Positions 1 through 8,504 of a stretch of 64,000 bases of DNA are shown piece by piece. How positions within the stretch are numbered: position 1 is the stretch's first letter; each line of letters starts with the position of its first letter. This DNA is from Kibdelosporangium banguiense (GTDB lineage: Bacteria; Actinomycetota; Actinomycetes; Mycobacteriales; Pseudonocardiaceae). Below the pieces are notes generated by a model. The model saw only the letters and a list, made by a program, of their open reading frames with translations. It did not search any database and had not been told where the DNA came from. The position numbers and the translations under genes are program-made. The DNA is taken from assembly GCF_017876405.1 (NCBI RefSeq), contig NZ_JAGINW010000001.1, forward strand, positions 2,431,203 to 2,495,202, written 5' to 3'.

Positions 1-1179
1 GTAGGCGAGGTACTCGTCGCGCTGCTTGTCCAGCAGCGGGTTTCCCTCGGCGTAGACCTGGGAGAAGATCCGCTCGGCCGGCGGGTCGGGCATGTTGAAG
101 CAGTACGCGCGCAGCTCCGAGGCGAGTTCATCGGCCTCCAGCTGCACCTGGTCGAAGAACTCCGGTTCGGCCATGCCGTTGCGGACCAAATGCACCCGGA
201 CCCGCTCGATCGGGTCCTTGAGCTTCCACGCTTCGAGCTCGTCGGAGAGGCGATAGCGGGTCGGGTCGTCGGACGTGGTGTGCGCGTCCATCCGGTAGGT
301 GAAGGCCTCGATCAGCACAGGGCCGTTGCCGGATCGGCACTCTTCCAACGCCCAGCGGGACACCGCCAGCGATGCCAGGACGTCGTTGCCGTCCACCCGG
401 ATGCCGGGGAAGCCGTAACCGCGGGCGCGCTGGTAGAGCGGCAGCCGGCTCTGGCGCTCGGTCGGCTCGGAGATCGCCCACTGGTTGTTCTGGCAGAAGA
501 ACACCACAGGCGCGTCGTAGACCGCCGCCCAGACGAAGCCTTCGTGCACGTCGCCCTGGCTGGTGGCGCCGTCGCCGAAGAAGACCATGGTGGCCTCGGC
601 GTCCGGTTCGTGGCCGACCTTGCCCTCGAACCGCTGGCCCATCGCGTACCCGGTCGCGTTGAGGACCTGGTTGCCGATGACGATCGTGTACGGGTGGAAG
701 CGGTGCTCGGCCGGATCCCACTCGGAGTGCTCAGTGCCGCGGAACGTCGCGAGGATCTGCTCCGGCCGGATCCCCCGGCACCACGCGACACCGTGCTCGC
801 GGTAGCTGGGGAACGCCATGTCCTGCGGTTTCAGCGCACGGCCCGCGCCGATCTGCGCGGCTTCCTGACCGAGCAGCGGAACCCAGATACCGAGCTGGCC
901 CTGCCGTTGCAACGCGTTGCCCTCGCGGTCCGCGCGGCGGACGAGAACCATGTCGCGGTACAGCCCGCACAGCTCTTCGGCACCGATGTCCTCGACGTAC
1001 TTGTCGAACTCGGGGTTCGCGACTCGCTCACCCTCCGGCGTCAGGAGCTCGACCAGCTCCGCGCCGCCTTCATTAGTCGCACGCAAACCCGCGAGCACCT
1101 GCTCTTTGGTCGGTTGGGCCGCGGTGGCGGCTGGACCGCCGCCCGGCTCCGGGTGCGTCCACTGTTCTGGGGACGACAT
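1..1179 (-). CDS. pdhA: 2-oxoacid (pyruvate/branched-chain) dehydrogenase E1 component, alpha subunit; 3' end outside window
   Basis: Thiamine-diphosphate-dependent E1 alpha subunit, which decarboxylates a 2-oxoacid and passes the acyl group to the E2 lipoyl arm in the cytoplasm. The minus strand is open for 393 codons from ATG at 1179 to the window edge with no stop. The ThDP motif starts GDGATSQGD and ends about 30 residues later in CQNNQ. The phosphorylation-loop region RMDAHTTSDDPTRY is conserved. A good Shine-Dalgarno (GAGGAG) lies 8-9 bases upstream. The roughly 65-residue N-terminal extension with a Pro/Gly-rich start is typical of actinobacterial BkdA/PdhA proteins. E1 beta and E2 genes would be expected just left of the window. 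Pyruvate and branched-chain substrates cannot be separated from sequence; the mycobacterial homologue called PdhA acts as BkdA. Confidence 0.93.
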   Translation of the reverse strand, partial: MSSPEQWTHPEPGGGPAATAAQPTKEQVLAGLRATNEGGAELVELLTPEGERVANPEFDKYVEDIGAEELCGLYRDMVLVRRADREGNALQRQGQLGIWVPLLGQEAAQIGAGRALKPQDMAFPSYREHGVAWCRGIRPEQILATFRGTEHSEWDPAEHRFHPYTIVIGNQVLNATGYAMGQRFEGKVGHEPDAEATMVFFGDGATSQGDVHEGFVWAAVYDAPVVFFCQNNQWAISEPTERQSRLPLYQRARGYGFPGIRVDGNDVLASLAVSRWALEECRSGNGPVLIEAFTYRMDAHTTSDDPTRYRLSDELEAWKLKDPIERVRVHLVRNGMAEPEFFDQVQLEADELASELRAYCFNMPDPPAERIFSQVYAEGNPLLDKQRDEYLAY

Positions 1180-1558
1180 GCGGCTTTTCTCCTCGTGTTG
1201 AGGCCACGGCACCGCTTGTGGCAGGCACCTGGCGGCCACTCCGGCCGGCTCCGCCACCTCCGGTGAGAGGCGGACAGCGACGGTCGGCGTTGACGGCTGT
1301 CACATTCATCCTGGCACGCGCATACCCGATCCGGTGAGGCACGCACGTTCCCAGAATCGTCTCAAAATGGTCCTGAACAGGCAAAATCGTAGGATGCCCA
1401 ATGATCGGGGTTCCCAGCACCGGCAGGTTCTGAACACGCGCGGTGCACGCCAGAGGCACGATCGGACCAATCCGGTCCCGACCGCGGACCGAACCGGTTG
1501 GACACCCTCGCAACCGATGTGATCTGGACTACATCCCCGGTCGTGACAGGATCGGGGT
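1180..1558. other. intergenic region between divergent pdhA and M20 peptidase genes
   Basis: About 380 bases with no convincing gene. The stretch 1345-1410 is AT-richer than its surroundings and is the likely place for the pdhA promoter. The part next to the peptidase is GC-rich and contains the palindrome AACCGGTT at 1492-1499. No RNA gene was recognised. Confidence 0.5.
1525..1552 (+). promoter_or_regulatory. possible promoter giving a leaderless M20 peptidase mRNA
   Basis: TGGACT (1525-1530), a 16-base spacer and CAGGAT (1547-1552) place a start site at about the GTG codon at 1559. There is no Shine-Dalgarno before that GTG. Inferred from spacing only. Confidence 0.35.
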
Positions 1559-2977
1559 GTGGAGCACAACGCACTGAACTCGACCGTCACCAGGCTCTGG
1601 GACACAGAGATCCTGCCCAGCCTGTCCGACCTGGTCGCGATCCCGGCACTGTCCCCGGTGTTCGACCCGGCCTGGGCGCAGAACGGCCATCTCGACGACG
1701 CGGCCGCCCACGTGAGCAAGTGGGTCACGGACCGCAACCTGCCTGGCACGACCGTGGAGACAGTCCGGCTCGACGGCCGTACGCCGCTCGTGCTGATCGA
1801 CGTCCCGGCCACCCCAGGTGCCGAGGACGCGGGCACCGTCGTGCTCTACGGCCACCTGGACAAACAGCCTCCGGTCGGTGGCTGGGCCGACGGCCTGGGC
1901 CCGTGGACCCCAGTGATCCGCGACGGCCGGCTGTACGGCCGCGGCGCCGCCGACGACGGCTACTCCGGCTACGCCGCGATAGCCGCTATCGAAGGCGTAC
2001 GTGCCGCCGGTGGTTCGCACGCTCGCTGCGTGATCCTGCTCGAGACCAGCGAGGAATCCGGCAGCCCTGACCTGGCGCCGTACCTGATGCACCTCAAGGA
2101 CCGGCTCGGCGAGGTGACCCTGGTCGTGTGCCTGGATTCCGGCGGCTCCGACTACTCCCGGCTGTGGATCACGACTTCGCTGCGTGGCATGGTTTCCACC
2201 GACGTGACCGTGCGCGTGCTCGACTCCGGTGCCCACTCCGGGATGGCCAGCGGCATCGTGCCGAGCTCCTTCCGGATCATGCGGACCCTGCTCGACCGGA
2301 TCGAGAACTCCACCACCGGCGAGGTCCTCGTGCCCGAGATGCACGTGGAAATCCCGTCGCACCGCGTCGAGGAGGCCCGTGTCAGCGCCGCCGCCTCGGC
2401 AGGCAAGATCGCCTCGATCTGGCCGTTCGCAGCAGGCACCCGCCCGGTCTCGGACGACGACCTGGACCTGTTGCTCAACAACAGCTGGCGCCCGACCCTC
2501 TCGGTGATCGGCGCCTCCGGCCTGCCCCAGCCCCTCGACGCGGGCAACGTCCTGCGGCCCTTCACGACGCTGTCGCTGAGCTTCCGCCTGCCCCCGACCG
2601 CGGACTCGGCGGCTTGTCTGGAGTCGCTGCGCAAGGCCCTGACCACAGACGTGCCCTACGGCGCCCAGGTCGAGATCACCCGCTCCGACACCGCCGACGG
2701 CTGGGACGCCCCCGCCCTCGCCCCCTGGCTGAAAACCGCCGTCGACAAGGTCAGCACCACGGTGTTCGACGCCCCGTGGGGCACTGTCGGCCTCGGCGGC
2801 TCCATCCCCTTCATGGGCCTGCTCGCCGAGACCTACCCCGAGGCCCAGTTCCTCGTCACCGGCGCATGCGGCGCCGACAGCAACATCCACGTCCCCAACG
2901 AATGGCTCCACCTGGGCCAAGCAGCCCGCGTCACCGCGTCAGTCGGTCACGTCCTGCACGCCCACGCCACCCGCTGA
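1559..2977 (+). CDS. M20 family metallopeptidase (dipeptidase-like)
   Basis: A 472-residue zinc-dependent exopeptidase of the M20 family, probably a cytoplasmic dipeptidase or amidohydrolase. The metal-site signatures are in order: YGHLDKQP (His and Asp near residues 99-101), GRGAADDG with the bridging Asp, and ETSEESGS with the catalytic Glu pair. A dimerisation domain follows, with a conserved SGMASG region near residue 220, and a late metal ligand region (ACGADSNIH) lies near the C-terminus. Length is normal for the family. The GTG start has no Shine-Dalgarno, so the mRNA may be leaderless. Its 3' end overlaps the convergent endonuclease V gene by 39 bases. The substrate cannot be predicted. 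Confidence 0.9.
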   Translation: MEHNALNSTVTRLWDTEILPSLSDLVAIPALSPVFDPAWAQNGHLDDAAAHVSKWVTDRNLPGTTVETVRLDGRTPLVLIDVPATPGAEDAGTVVLYGHLDKQPPVGGWADGLGPWTPVIRDGRLYGRGAADDGYSGYAAIAAIEGVRAAGGSHARCVILLETSEESGSPDLAPYLMHLKDRLGEVTLVVCLDSGGSDYSRLWITTSLRGMVSTDVTVRVLDSGAHSGMASGIVPSSFRIMRTLLDRIENSTTGEVLVPEMHVEIPSHRVEEARVSAAASAGKIASIWPFAAGTRPVSDDDLDLLLNNSWRPTLSVIGASGLPQPLDAGNVLRPFTTLSLSFRLPPTADSAACLESLRKALTTDVPYGAQVEITRSDTADGWDAPALAPWLKTAVDKVSTTVFDAPWGTVGLGGSIPFMGLLAETYPEAQFLVTGACGADSNIHVPNEWLHLGQAARVTASVGHVLHAHATR

Positions 2978-3604
2978 CACCCGTCGGCCCAGCTGATCGG
3001 CTGCCCGAGTCGTCTCGGGCAGCCGGTACTTGGGGCTCAGCCTGAGCACCAGCTCGGTGGCCGTGTCCAGGTCGATCTTGTGTCCGATGGAGACGAACAC
3101 CGGCTTCACGCCGGCCTGTGTGCGCAGGGCCCGGCCGACGACTTCGTCGTTGTCCACCAACGGCGTCCAGTCGCCGCGCCCAGGCCCCGGTGGGTCGTAG
3201 TGGCCAAGCGCTTGCTTCCCCACGCCGACCGACGGCAACCCGGTCACCACTCCAGCGTGGGAAGCGAGCCCGAACCGGCGCGGATGCGCGATCCCCTGCC
3301 CATCGCAGACCAGCACATCCGGCACAACCTTGAGCCTGTCCAACGCCTTGAGCAGCGACGGCAACTCCCGGAACGCGAACAACCCAGGCACATAAGGAAA
3401 ATCCGTCACGTCCCGGACGGCCACGCTGTCCACGATCTCCAACGTGGCCACATCCACACAGACCGCGGCTGCAACGAGATCGTCACTGCCGTAGGCCACG
3501 TCCAACCCGACGGCGACCTTCGGTGAGAACCCGTCGGGCACGGTACGAATCACTTGTGGCGCAAGCTCTTCCTGCAACGCCACCGCTTCTTCGACAGTGG
3601 TCAT
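2939..3604 (-). CDS. nfi: endonuclease V (deoxyinosine 3' endonuclease)
   Basis: Repairs deaminated DNA by cutting the second phosphodiester bond 3' of deoxyinosine. The 221-residue product carries the family signatures: VGLDVAY with the first catalytic Asp, PYVPGLFAFRE, the metal-binding CDGQGIAHPRRFG block, and SIGHKIDLDTA near the end. The reading frame is open further upstream. ATG at 3604 is chosen because it overlaps the stop of the YwqK-like gene as ATGA, so it is translationally coupled as the last gene of the toxin-locus operon. This is an unusual place for a DNA-repair gene. The tail overlaps the M20 peptidase gene. Confidence 0.92.
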   Translation of the reverse strand: MTTVEEAVALQEELAPQVIRTVPDGFSPKVAVGLDVAYGSDDLVAAAVCVDVATLEIVDSVAVRDVTDFPYVPGLFAFRELPSLLKALDRLKVVPDVLVCDGQGIAHPRRFGLASHAGVVTGLPSVGVGKQALGHYDPPGPGRGDWTPLVDNDEVVGRALRTQAGVKPVFVSIGHKIDLDTATELVLRLSPKYRLPETTRAADQLGRRVSAGGVGVQDVTD

Positions 3605-3963
3605 CGGCGGTAGATCTTTTCCTCGGTCAGCACGCCGTCCTCGTTCCACGTTCGCGAAGCGAGCAGGTTCCCCTTGTTGTCAAAGTGGTCCTCGCGAGTC
3701 AAGCTGCCATCCCGGAACCACTCCTGGTGCAGCCCGACCGCCCGGCCGTTGCTGACCAGTCCCTTTGCCTTGAGCTCGCCAGTGGGATACCACTCATGCG
3801 AAGGACCGTCCTCTCGGCCATCCGTGTAGCCCGTGACCGCGATGACTTGGCCGTTCGGATGTCTCTCGAAGACCTCACCGGTGAACGGAGTGCCCTGGTA
3901 GGTGATCAGGAGACCGTCCTGGCAGTCAGCGTCGTCGAAGTCGATCCGCGCGGGCTCAGCCAC
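3601..3963 (-). CDS. YwqK/MORN_2-type repeat protein, candidate immunity or antitoxin component
   Basis: A 120-residue protein built of MORN-variant repeats of the form G-hydrophobic-x-x-x-x-W/Y-x-x-G-x-L (for example HPNGQVIAVTGY, YPTGELKAKG, FRDGSLTRED and NEDGVLTEEK), as in YwqK-family antitoxin-like proteins. Such proteins often sit next to polymorphic toxins. It overlaps the upstream 76-residue gene by 8 bases and the downstream nfi by 4 bases (ATGA). Its place in the EndoU toxin operon supports a protective or scaffold role, but which gene neutralises the toxin cannot be decided from sequence. Confidence 0.75.
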   Translation of the reverse strand: MAEPARIDFDDADCQDGLLITYQGTPFTGEVFERHPNGQVIAVTGYTDGREDGPSHEWYPTGELKAKGLVSNGRAVGLHQEWFRDGSLTREDHFDNKGNLLASRTWNEDGVLTEEKIYRR

Positions 3964-4186
3964 TGGTGTGCGAACCGCGCTCCGGCCACTCGCCGGTTTG
4001 CTTGAAGCGACCGGCGATGCCCCAACTGGCCTTGCGGAACACCCGGTCTTCCCGGCCGTCGTCCGGCGTGTACCGGCTCGTCTGCTTGGCCACGGTCAGC
4101 GTGCGGATGAAATGTTCGAAGTCGTCGCCGAAGGAGTACCGCACCATCTGGGCGTCCTCTTGGTCCTTGCGGAAGAAGATCTGCAC
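3956..4186 (-). CDS. small hypothetical protein in toxin operon
   Basis: A 76-residue charged protein with no signal peptide or membrane segment and no recognised domain. The GTG start at 4186 lies 6 bases after the stop of the 196-residue gene, and its stop overlaps the YwqK-like gene. The tight spacing argues that it is real and co-translated. It may be an accessory immunity factor. A sequence-based function cannot be given. Confidence 0.6.
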   Translation of the reverse strand: MQIFFRKDQEDAQMVRYSFGDDFEHFIRTLTVAKQTSRYTPDDGREDRVFRKASWGIAGRFKQTGEWPERGSHTSG

Positions 4187-4192
4187 AACTCG

Positions 4193-4783
4193 TTATTCCG
4201 GCCAGACTTGTTTGCCGGCCTGCAGTGCTGAGCGCTGGTAGTCCGGTGGCCGTTCGCCCGCGGCGACTGGTTCGACCGGCCAGGAACCCACTTTGCGCAC
4301 CATCAACTTGGCACCCAGTTCAGCGCGTGCTCGTTTGACCGGTGCCCCTGACGGGACGACAACCACGTATACCCAGCCCGGCTTGGCATGCGCGGCGGCG
4401 TTCGCGGGCTGCCGCCATGCTCGCAACACGCGCACGGGCTTCGGTTGGGCTGCTGCCCACTCCCGCGCCACAGCATCGGCCGCGCTGGTCGAGGAATCGT
4501 CCGGCGGTGCCGTGAACTCGTACTGCGGCAACTCGTTCAACGGCGGCAGTTGCGTGAGCCGGGCGTCCTGCGGGTTGTCGAGCAGGCCACGGAAAAGTTC
4601 GACCTCCTCGCCGGTCAGCCCGACCTGCTCGGTTTCGAGCTGGCCGAACAGCATGTCCTCGAACATCTCGTATTCGCCCGCACCCAGGTATGACCAGAGC
4701 GGGTCTACAGTGTCGTCGGCCAGCCGGCCGGTCAGCTGCCGGAGAAGCAGGACCGCAGCGTCCTCGTAAGCCCTGTCCGTCAT
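4193..4783 (-). CDS. hypothetical protein directly downstream of EndoU toxin; leading immunity candidate
   Basis: A 196-residue cytoplasmic protein. The first roughly 75 residues are helical and acidic (FEDMLFGQLETEQ, GLTGEEVELFRGLL), resembling small helical immunity proteins in which an LT-x-E-E element precedes a helix. The C-terminal half (WVYVVVVPSG, KLMVRKVGSWPVEP) looks like a mixed alpha/beta domain. It is the first gene after the toxin, 17 bases away, the usual place of the cognate immunity gene in polymorphic toxin loci. The role is inferred from position; the family was not recognised. Confidence 0.65.
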   Translation of the reverse strand: MTDRAYEDAAVLLLRQLTGRLADDTVDPLWSYLGAGEYEMFEDMLFGQLETEQVGLTGEEVELFRGLLDNPQDARLTQLPPLNELPQYEFTAPPDDSSTSAADAVAREWAAAQPKPVRVLRAWRQPANAAAHAKPGWVYVVVVPSGAPVKRARAELGAKLMVRKVGSWPVEPVAAGERPPDYQRSALQAGKQVWPE

Positions 4784-4800
4784 CGGTCACTCCATTCCGG

Positions 4801-6447
4801 TCAGGCAGGACCAAGGTCGGTCGTGGAGATGATTTTACCCTCGCCGTCAGTGATCATTCTGATCATGCGGCCCTTCTTGTTGCCCTCGTAGGTCCATGTG
4901 CCGTTGCCGCCGACATCCGGGTTCGAGTAAATCGGTGTGGTGCTCGGTGGTGCGCCCTTGGGCGGCGGATGTGGCGAACTCGGGTTGACGATGACGCCGT
5001 CTCCGCCTTCCGGATACGCGGTCCGGATCTCGCCGCCCTCCACCACGGTCACGTGCACGATGACGCCGTCGCGTTCACCCACGTAGTCCCAGGAATCGAC
5101 CATGTTGCCGTTGGCGTCCTTGGTTCGTTTCGGGCCGATGGGGGTCTCTGTCCTGGCCACGTCCTCGGCGTGGTTCAGGATGTCCTGGTCGGACCAGCGT
5201 TGCGGGAACTCGGATTTGCCGGGGCGTCCCGTGCCTGCCCGGTGCCCACCGGATTTGCCGCTGTCACCGTCCAGGATGTGCTGCTTGGACGCCGTGCTGT
5301 GCTTGATGTCCTCGGGCTTCGGTGGTTGCGGCGGGGTCGGGTTGCCTGGTGGATCCTGGTTGGGCGGCTTGTTGCCACCGCCACCCGAGTCAGCGCCGTT
5401 ACCTGTACTGCCCGGCGGAGTGTCGCTGCCGGACGGCTTGGTCGTGCTGGACGGTGAGGTTGTGCCCGAGGGAGTGCCTGTCGGGCTGGAGCTCGTGTCC
5501 GGTGTGGACGATGTGCTCGATGGTGAAGTCGTGGTACCCGAAGGGGTGCCGGTCGGGCTCGAGCTGGTGTCGATCGGTGAGGACGAACTGGGTGTTGTGG
5601 TCGATGTTCCGCTGGGCACGTCCGAAGTGTTCGGTGAACGCAGGCTGTCTGGGCCGTTCGGGGTGCTGGGCGCGCCGTCGGGGGCGCCACGCAGGCCTTT
5701 GCGGATCGCGTCCCAGATCTCGCCGAGCTTGCCCATGATCGGCTTGAGCTTTTCCAGGGAACGGGTCAGCTTGAGGATGAAATCCTTGATCCGGTTGACC
5801 CACTTGGAGATCAGGGCGACCGCGGAGGCGACCACGTGCGGGGTCGCGACGCCGACGGTACCGGCGATCTCGGCGACCCACTGCGGGATCCGGGCGATCA
5901 GGGTGGCCACGCATTCGGCGACCAGGTCACGCACGATCTCGCGGACGGCGCCGACCAGCACGCCGACGACCTCGACGACGGTCCCGATCGTGTCGGCGCC
6001 GGTACCGGCTGCCTTGATCTTGTCCTGCTGGGCCTGGGCGCGGGCGCGGTAGGCCTCGGCAGAGGCGCCCTGCCAGCCTGCGGTGCCGCCTGCGACCTCG
6101 GTCCAGAAGTCCTGGGCGATGGCCCCGGTCTCCTTGCCGATGTTCTTCCAGGTCGCCGCGTAGGCCGCGATCTGGTCGGCGTCACCGGCCAGCCAGTCCA
6201 GCGCGTCCGACAGCGGTTTGACGTGTTCCATCAGCCAGGACACCGCGTACTGCAGCAGTGTCCCGACTGGGTCCATGGCCAGCGACAGGGCTTCCAGCCC
6301 GGTGCCGACCGCACCCAGGCCACCTTCCACCCAGGACTTGTTCTCGACGCCGTTGTAGATGTCCATTGCGGACTCGGCGATCCCGATTCCACTGTAGGCA
6401 GTGGTGGAGTCCTGCCGCTGCGCGACCAGCGGATTCCCTTCAGGCAT
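4801..6447 (-). CDS. polymorphic toxin: WXG-like N-terminus, Pro/Ser/Thr linker, C-terminal bacterial EndoU RNase domain
   Basis: A 548-residue modular toxin. Residues 1-130 are helical with a WQG turn at 125-127 (WXG100-like), fitting export by a type VII (ESX) system. Residues 150-250 are hydrophobic/amphipathic helices. Residues 255-385 form a Pro/Ser/Thr/Gly linker that repeats DTSSSPTGTPSGTT twice. The C-terminal domain (about 390-490) matches bacterial EndoU nucleases: HILDGD (His390), GGHRAGTGRPGKSEFP (His402), WSDQDILNH, and RDGVIVHV followed by IRTAYP. EndoU toxins in this context usually cleave RNA, often tRNA. A further 55-residue tail follows. The start ATG overlaps the stop of the EspC-like gene (TGATG), so the two are coupled. 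The target RNA is unknown. Confidence 0.85.
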   Translation of the reverse strand: MPEGNPLVAQRQDSTTAYSGIGIAESAMDIYNGVENKSWVEGGLGAVGTGLEALSLAMDPVGTLLQYAVSWLMEHVKPLSDALDWLAGDADQIAAYAATWKNIGKETGAIAQDFWTEVAGGTAGWQGASAEAYRARAQAQQDKIKAAGTGADTIGTVVEVVGVLVGAVREIVRDLVAECVATLIARIPQWVAEIAGTVGVATPHVVASAVALISKWVNRIKDFILKLTRSLEKLKPIMGKLGEIWDAIRKGLRGAPDGAPSTPNGPDSLRSPNTSDVPSGTSTTTPSSSSPIDTSSSPTGTPSGTTTSPSSTSSTPDTSSSPTGTPSGTTSPSSTTKPSGSDTPPGSTGNGADSGGGGNKPPNQDPPGNPTPPQPPKPEDIKHSTASKQHILDGDSGKSGGHRAGTGRPGKSEFPQRWSDQDILNHAEDVARTETPIGPKRTKDANGNMVDSWDYVGERDGVIVHVTVVEGGEIRTAYPEGGDGVIVNPSSPHPPPKGAPPSTTPIYSNPDVGGNGTWTYEGNKKGRMIRMITDGEGKIISTTDLGPA

Positions 6448-6755
6448 CAGCTGGCTCCCGCGAACGGCTGGGTGTTGGCCTGCTCGACGTTGTCGTAGCT
6501 GGTCGCAGTGGTGCGTACGCCGTTGGCGGTTTCGCCCATCGAGGTCGCGCCCTCCTGCAGCGCCGTGACGCCCGGGTCGCTGACCGCGTGAACGATCGGC
6601 ACGAAGAACGAGCAGATCACGCCGTACGCCTGGTCGCCGAGCGACACCTGGTTGGCGGCGCCGAGCGCGGTGTTCAACCGGTCCCGCAGTCCGTCGAGCC
6701 GACTCGCGTGCGCGCGTAGTTCGTCCGGCAATACGTCATAGCTACCGTCAGGCAT
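6447..6755 (-). CDS. EspC/WXG100-like type VII secretion-associated protein
   Basis: A 102-residue helical protein with the pattern of the EspC/DUF2580 family: an N-terminal YDVLPDELRAHASRLDGL helix, a central turn and a second long helix ending in an acidic Asn/Gln-rich tail. It is probably a secretion partner or chaperone that pairs with the toxin's N-terminal helices for ESX export. It is coupled to the toxin by a TGATG overlap and lies 12 bases after the YbaB-like gene. It has no Sec signal peptide. Confidence 0.8.
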   Translation of the reverse strand: MPDGSYDVLPDELRAHASRLDGLRDRLNTALGAANQVSLGDQAYGVICSFFVPIVHAVSDPGVTALQEGATSMGETANGVRTTATSYDNVEQANTQPFAGAS

Positions 6756-6767
6756 CAGCTGTCCCCC

Positions 6768-7244
6768 TCAACGCATGATGGGGCTGTCGCCGCCCCAGTC
6801 GTCCTCGTCGTCGTGGCCGATCCGCCGGTCCCGGACCACGTTGTGGCCACTCTGCTCCGGCTCCGGCTCCGGGAAGCGGTTGCGGAAATTGGACACCACG
6901 GCGTCCACAGTCTGGGCGTCCTCGCCCACTGTGTCCTGCATGATCTCGGCGACCTGCGCGGTGATCCGGGACTGTGCCCGGCGCATCGTGGTCAGCACCA
7001 GCTGGGCGACCTGGGCGCCCGGCATGGTGCGGACCTGGTCGGTGATCCGCAGGTCGGTGACGGCCCCGGCGGAGTCGACGGTGACCGTCACGACCCCGTC
7101 ACGAGAGGTCTCGGTCGAGGTCACAGCGGTGACCTGACGCTGCATGTCCTGGTAGCGCTCGGCTTTCGCGGCCACTCCGGCGGCCCACCGCTCGAGCTCC
7201 AGCTCGGTGCGCGGGCCGTCGATCCCGAAGTTCGGTTCAGTCAC
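6768..7244 (-). CDS. YbaB/EbfC-like family protein, first gene of toxin operon
   Basis: A 158-residue protein with a YbaB/EbfC-type core: an N-terminal helix (WAAGVAAKAERYQDMQRQV), a three-strand segment (VVTVTVDSAGAVTDLRI) and a C-terminal helix. An acidic tail rich in Glu/Asp follows. In actinomycetes, YbaB-like proteins commonly head ESX-substrate operons together with EspC-like proteins, so the role here is more likely chaperone-like than nucleoid structure (inference). GTG start; the preceding Shine-Dalgarno is weak. Confidence 0.78.
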   Translation of the reverse strand: MTEPNFGIDGPRTELELERWAAGVAAKAERYQDMQRQVTAVTSTETSRDGVVTVTVDSAGAVTDLRITDQVRTMPGAQVAQLVLTTMRRAQSRITAQVAEIMQDTVGEDAQTVDAVVSNFRNRFPEPEPEQSGHNVVRDRRIGHDDEDDWGGDSPIMR

Positions 7245-7284
7245 GAAAGCTCAGACGCACGGCCGCGCCGGTCAGTTCCGTGGG

Positions 7285-8382
7285 TCACCAATCGGGGTAG
7301 CGGGTGTACCAAGCTGGATCGAAGACCGGCATCGGCCCGAACTCGATGACGGCGTCCAGGGTGAGACGTTCCATCACCTCGCGCAGCTCCAGCTCGGCCA
7401 GCCAGGCCGGTGGGATGGCGTCGATGCCCCACATGGCGCCGAGGATGTTGCCGCAGATCGACCCGGTGGAGTCGCTGTCACCGGAGTGGTTCACGGCCAT
7501 CAGCAGCCCGCTCGCCATGTCGTCGGCGGCCAGCGCCGCGCACACGCCGATGGCCAGCGCCTCCTCACCGACCCAGCCGCCGCCGAGCTGCTCGGCGATC
7601 GTCTCCGGGTCGGGCTTGCGCGCGGCCAGGTCGACCGCCCGGTCGAGGATGGCCAGCTGTTCCTGGTGATCGTCCCAACGAGTCAGCTGGTCACGGGCGA
7701 CCAGGATCGCGTTCGGGAGCTCTGTCCCGTCGTACAGCTCGCTCACGATCACCGCGAGCACACCCGCCGAGAGGTACCCGCTCGGGTGGCTGTGCGTCAG
7801 CGCGGCAGTGGTGACAGCGAGGGAGAACACCTCAGCAGGGTCGTCGGACCACACCGCCGCGGGCGCGGCCCGCATCACGCCTCCGCAGCCCTTCGAGTCG
7901 TTGACCCGATGATCGACGGTGCCGGGCTTGCCCGAGGTCGCGAATGTCCGCAGCGCTGACATACACGTCTTGCCTGGTGAGCGCAGGGCGAACAGCGCCG
8001 GATTCGTGATCAGCCAGCCGTCCGGCTGGGGCGAACGCTCGGCGAACACGCCCCCGCACCGGTTCCAGGGCTGGTTCTGGGTGTGGTACCAGCGCTGGTA
8101 GGCGTGCTGCAACACCATGGTGACGTCTGTATCGACGCCTCGGCGTTGCGCGCCGTGCGCCCTGATCAGGCCTTCCAGGGTGAACAGCGCCATCTGGGTG
8201 TCGTCGGTGATCTTGCCCCGGCCGCCGTACTCCTGGGCGAAGTCGGTCACCCCGGCCGGTCCGAACCACTTGCGGATGTTGTCGATCCCGTTGAACTCGA
8301 CCGGGCCGCCGAGCGCGTCGCCGATGGCGCCGGCCAGCACAGATCCGAGCACTTTCGACGGGGGCAGCACACGACGGGTCAC
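7285..8382 (-). CDS. ADP-ribosylglycohydrolase family protein
   Basis: A 365-residue DraG-like hydrolase that removes ADP-ribose from modified proteins or nucleic acids. The metal-binding signatures are intact: GAIGDALGGPVE near residue 20, ITDDTQM (paired Asp for the di-magnesium site) near residue 60, and NHSGDSDSTGSICGNILG in the last third. TAGGGT lies 7 bases before the GTG start, consistent with a leaderless mRNA. It lies 40 bases upstream of the toxin operon on the same strand and could be transcribed into it, but there is no overlap. The substrate is unknown. Confidence 0.88.
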   Translation of the reverse strand: MTRRVLPPSKVLGSVLAGAIGDALGGPVEFNGIDNIRKWFGPAGVTDFAQEYGGRGKITDDTQMALFTLEGLIRAHGAQRRGVDTDVTMVLQHAYQRWYHTQNQPWNRCGGVFAERSPQPDGWLITNPALFALRSPGKTCMSALRTFATSGKPGTVDHRVNDSKGCGGVMRAAPAAVWSDDPAEVFSLAVTTAALTHSHPSGYLSAGVLAVIVSELYDGTELPNAILVARDQLTRWDDHQEQLAILDRAVDLAARKPDPETIAEQLGGGWVGEEALAIGVCAALAADDMASGLLMAVNHSGDSDSTGSICGNILGAMWGIDAIPPAWLAELELREVMERLTLDAVIEFGPMPVFDPAWYTRYPDW

Positions 8383-8504
8383 TCGGCCAACCCTAGGCGA
8401 TCGAGATCGTGATGCGAGCTCGTAACGGGCGAATGCTGGGAACTGTGCTGTACGAGTGGCAGGATGCGGGCACTCGACCGAAAACGAGTTACGAGGAGTG
8501 ACCT

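Noticed and set aside
1529..2920. 463-codon minus-strand frame opposite the M20 peptidase
   Set aside because: Shadow; the plus-strand frame has the M20 metal site.
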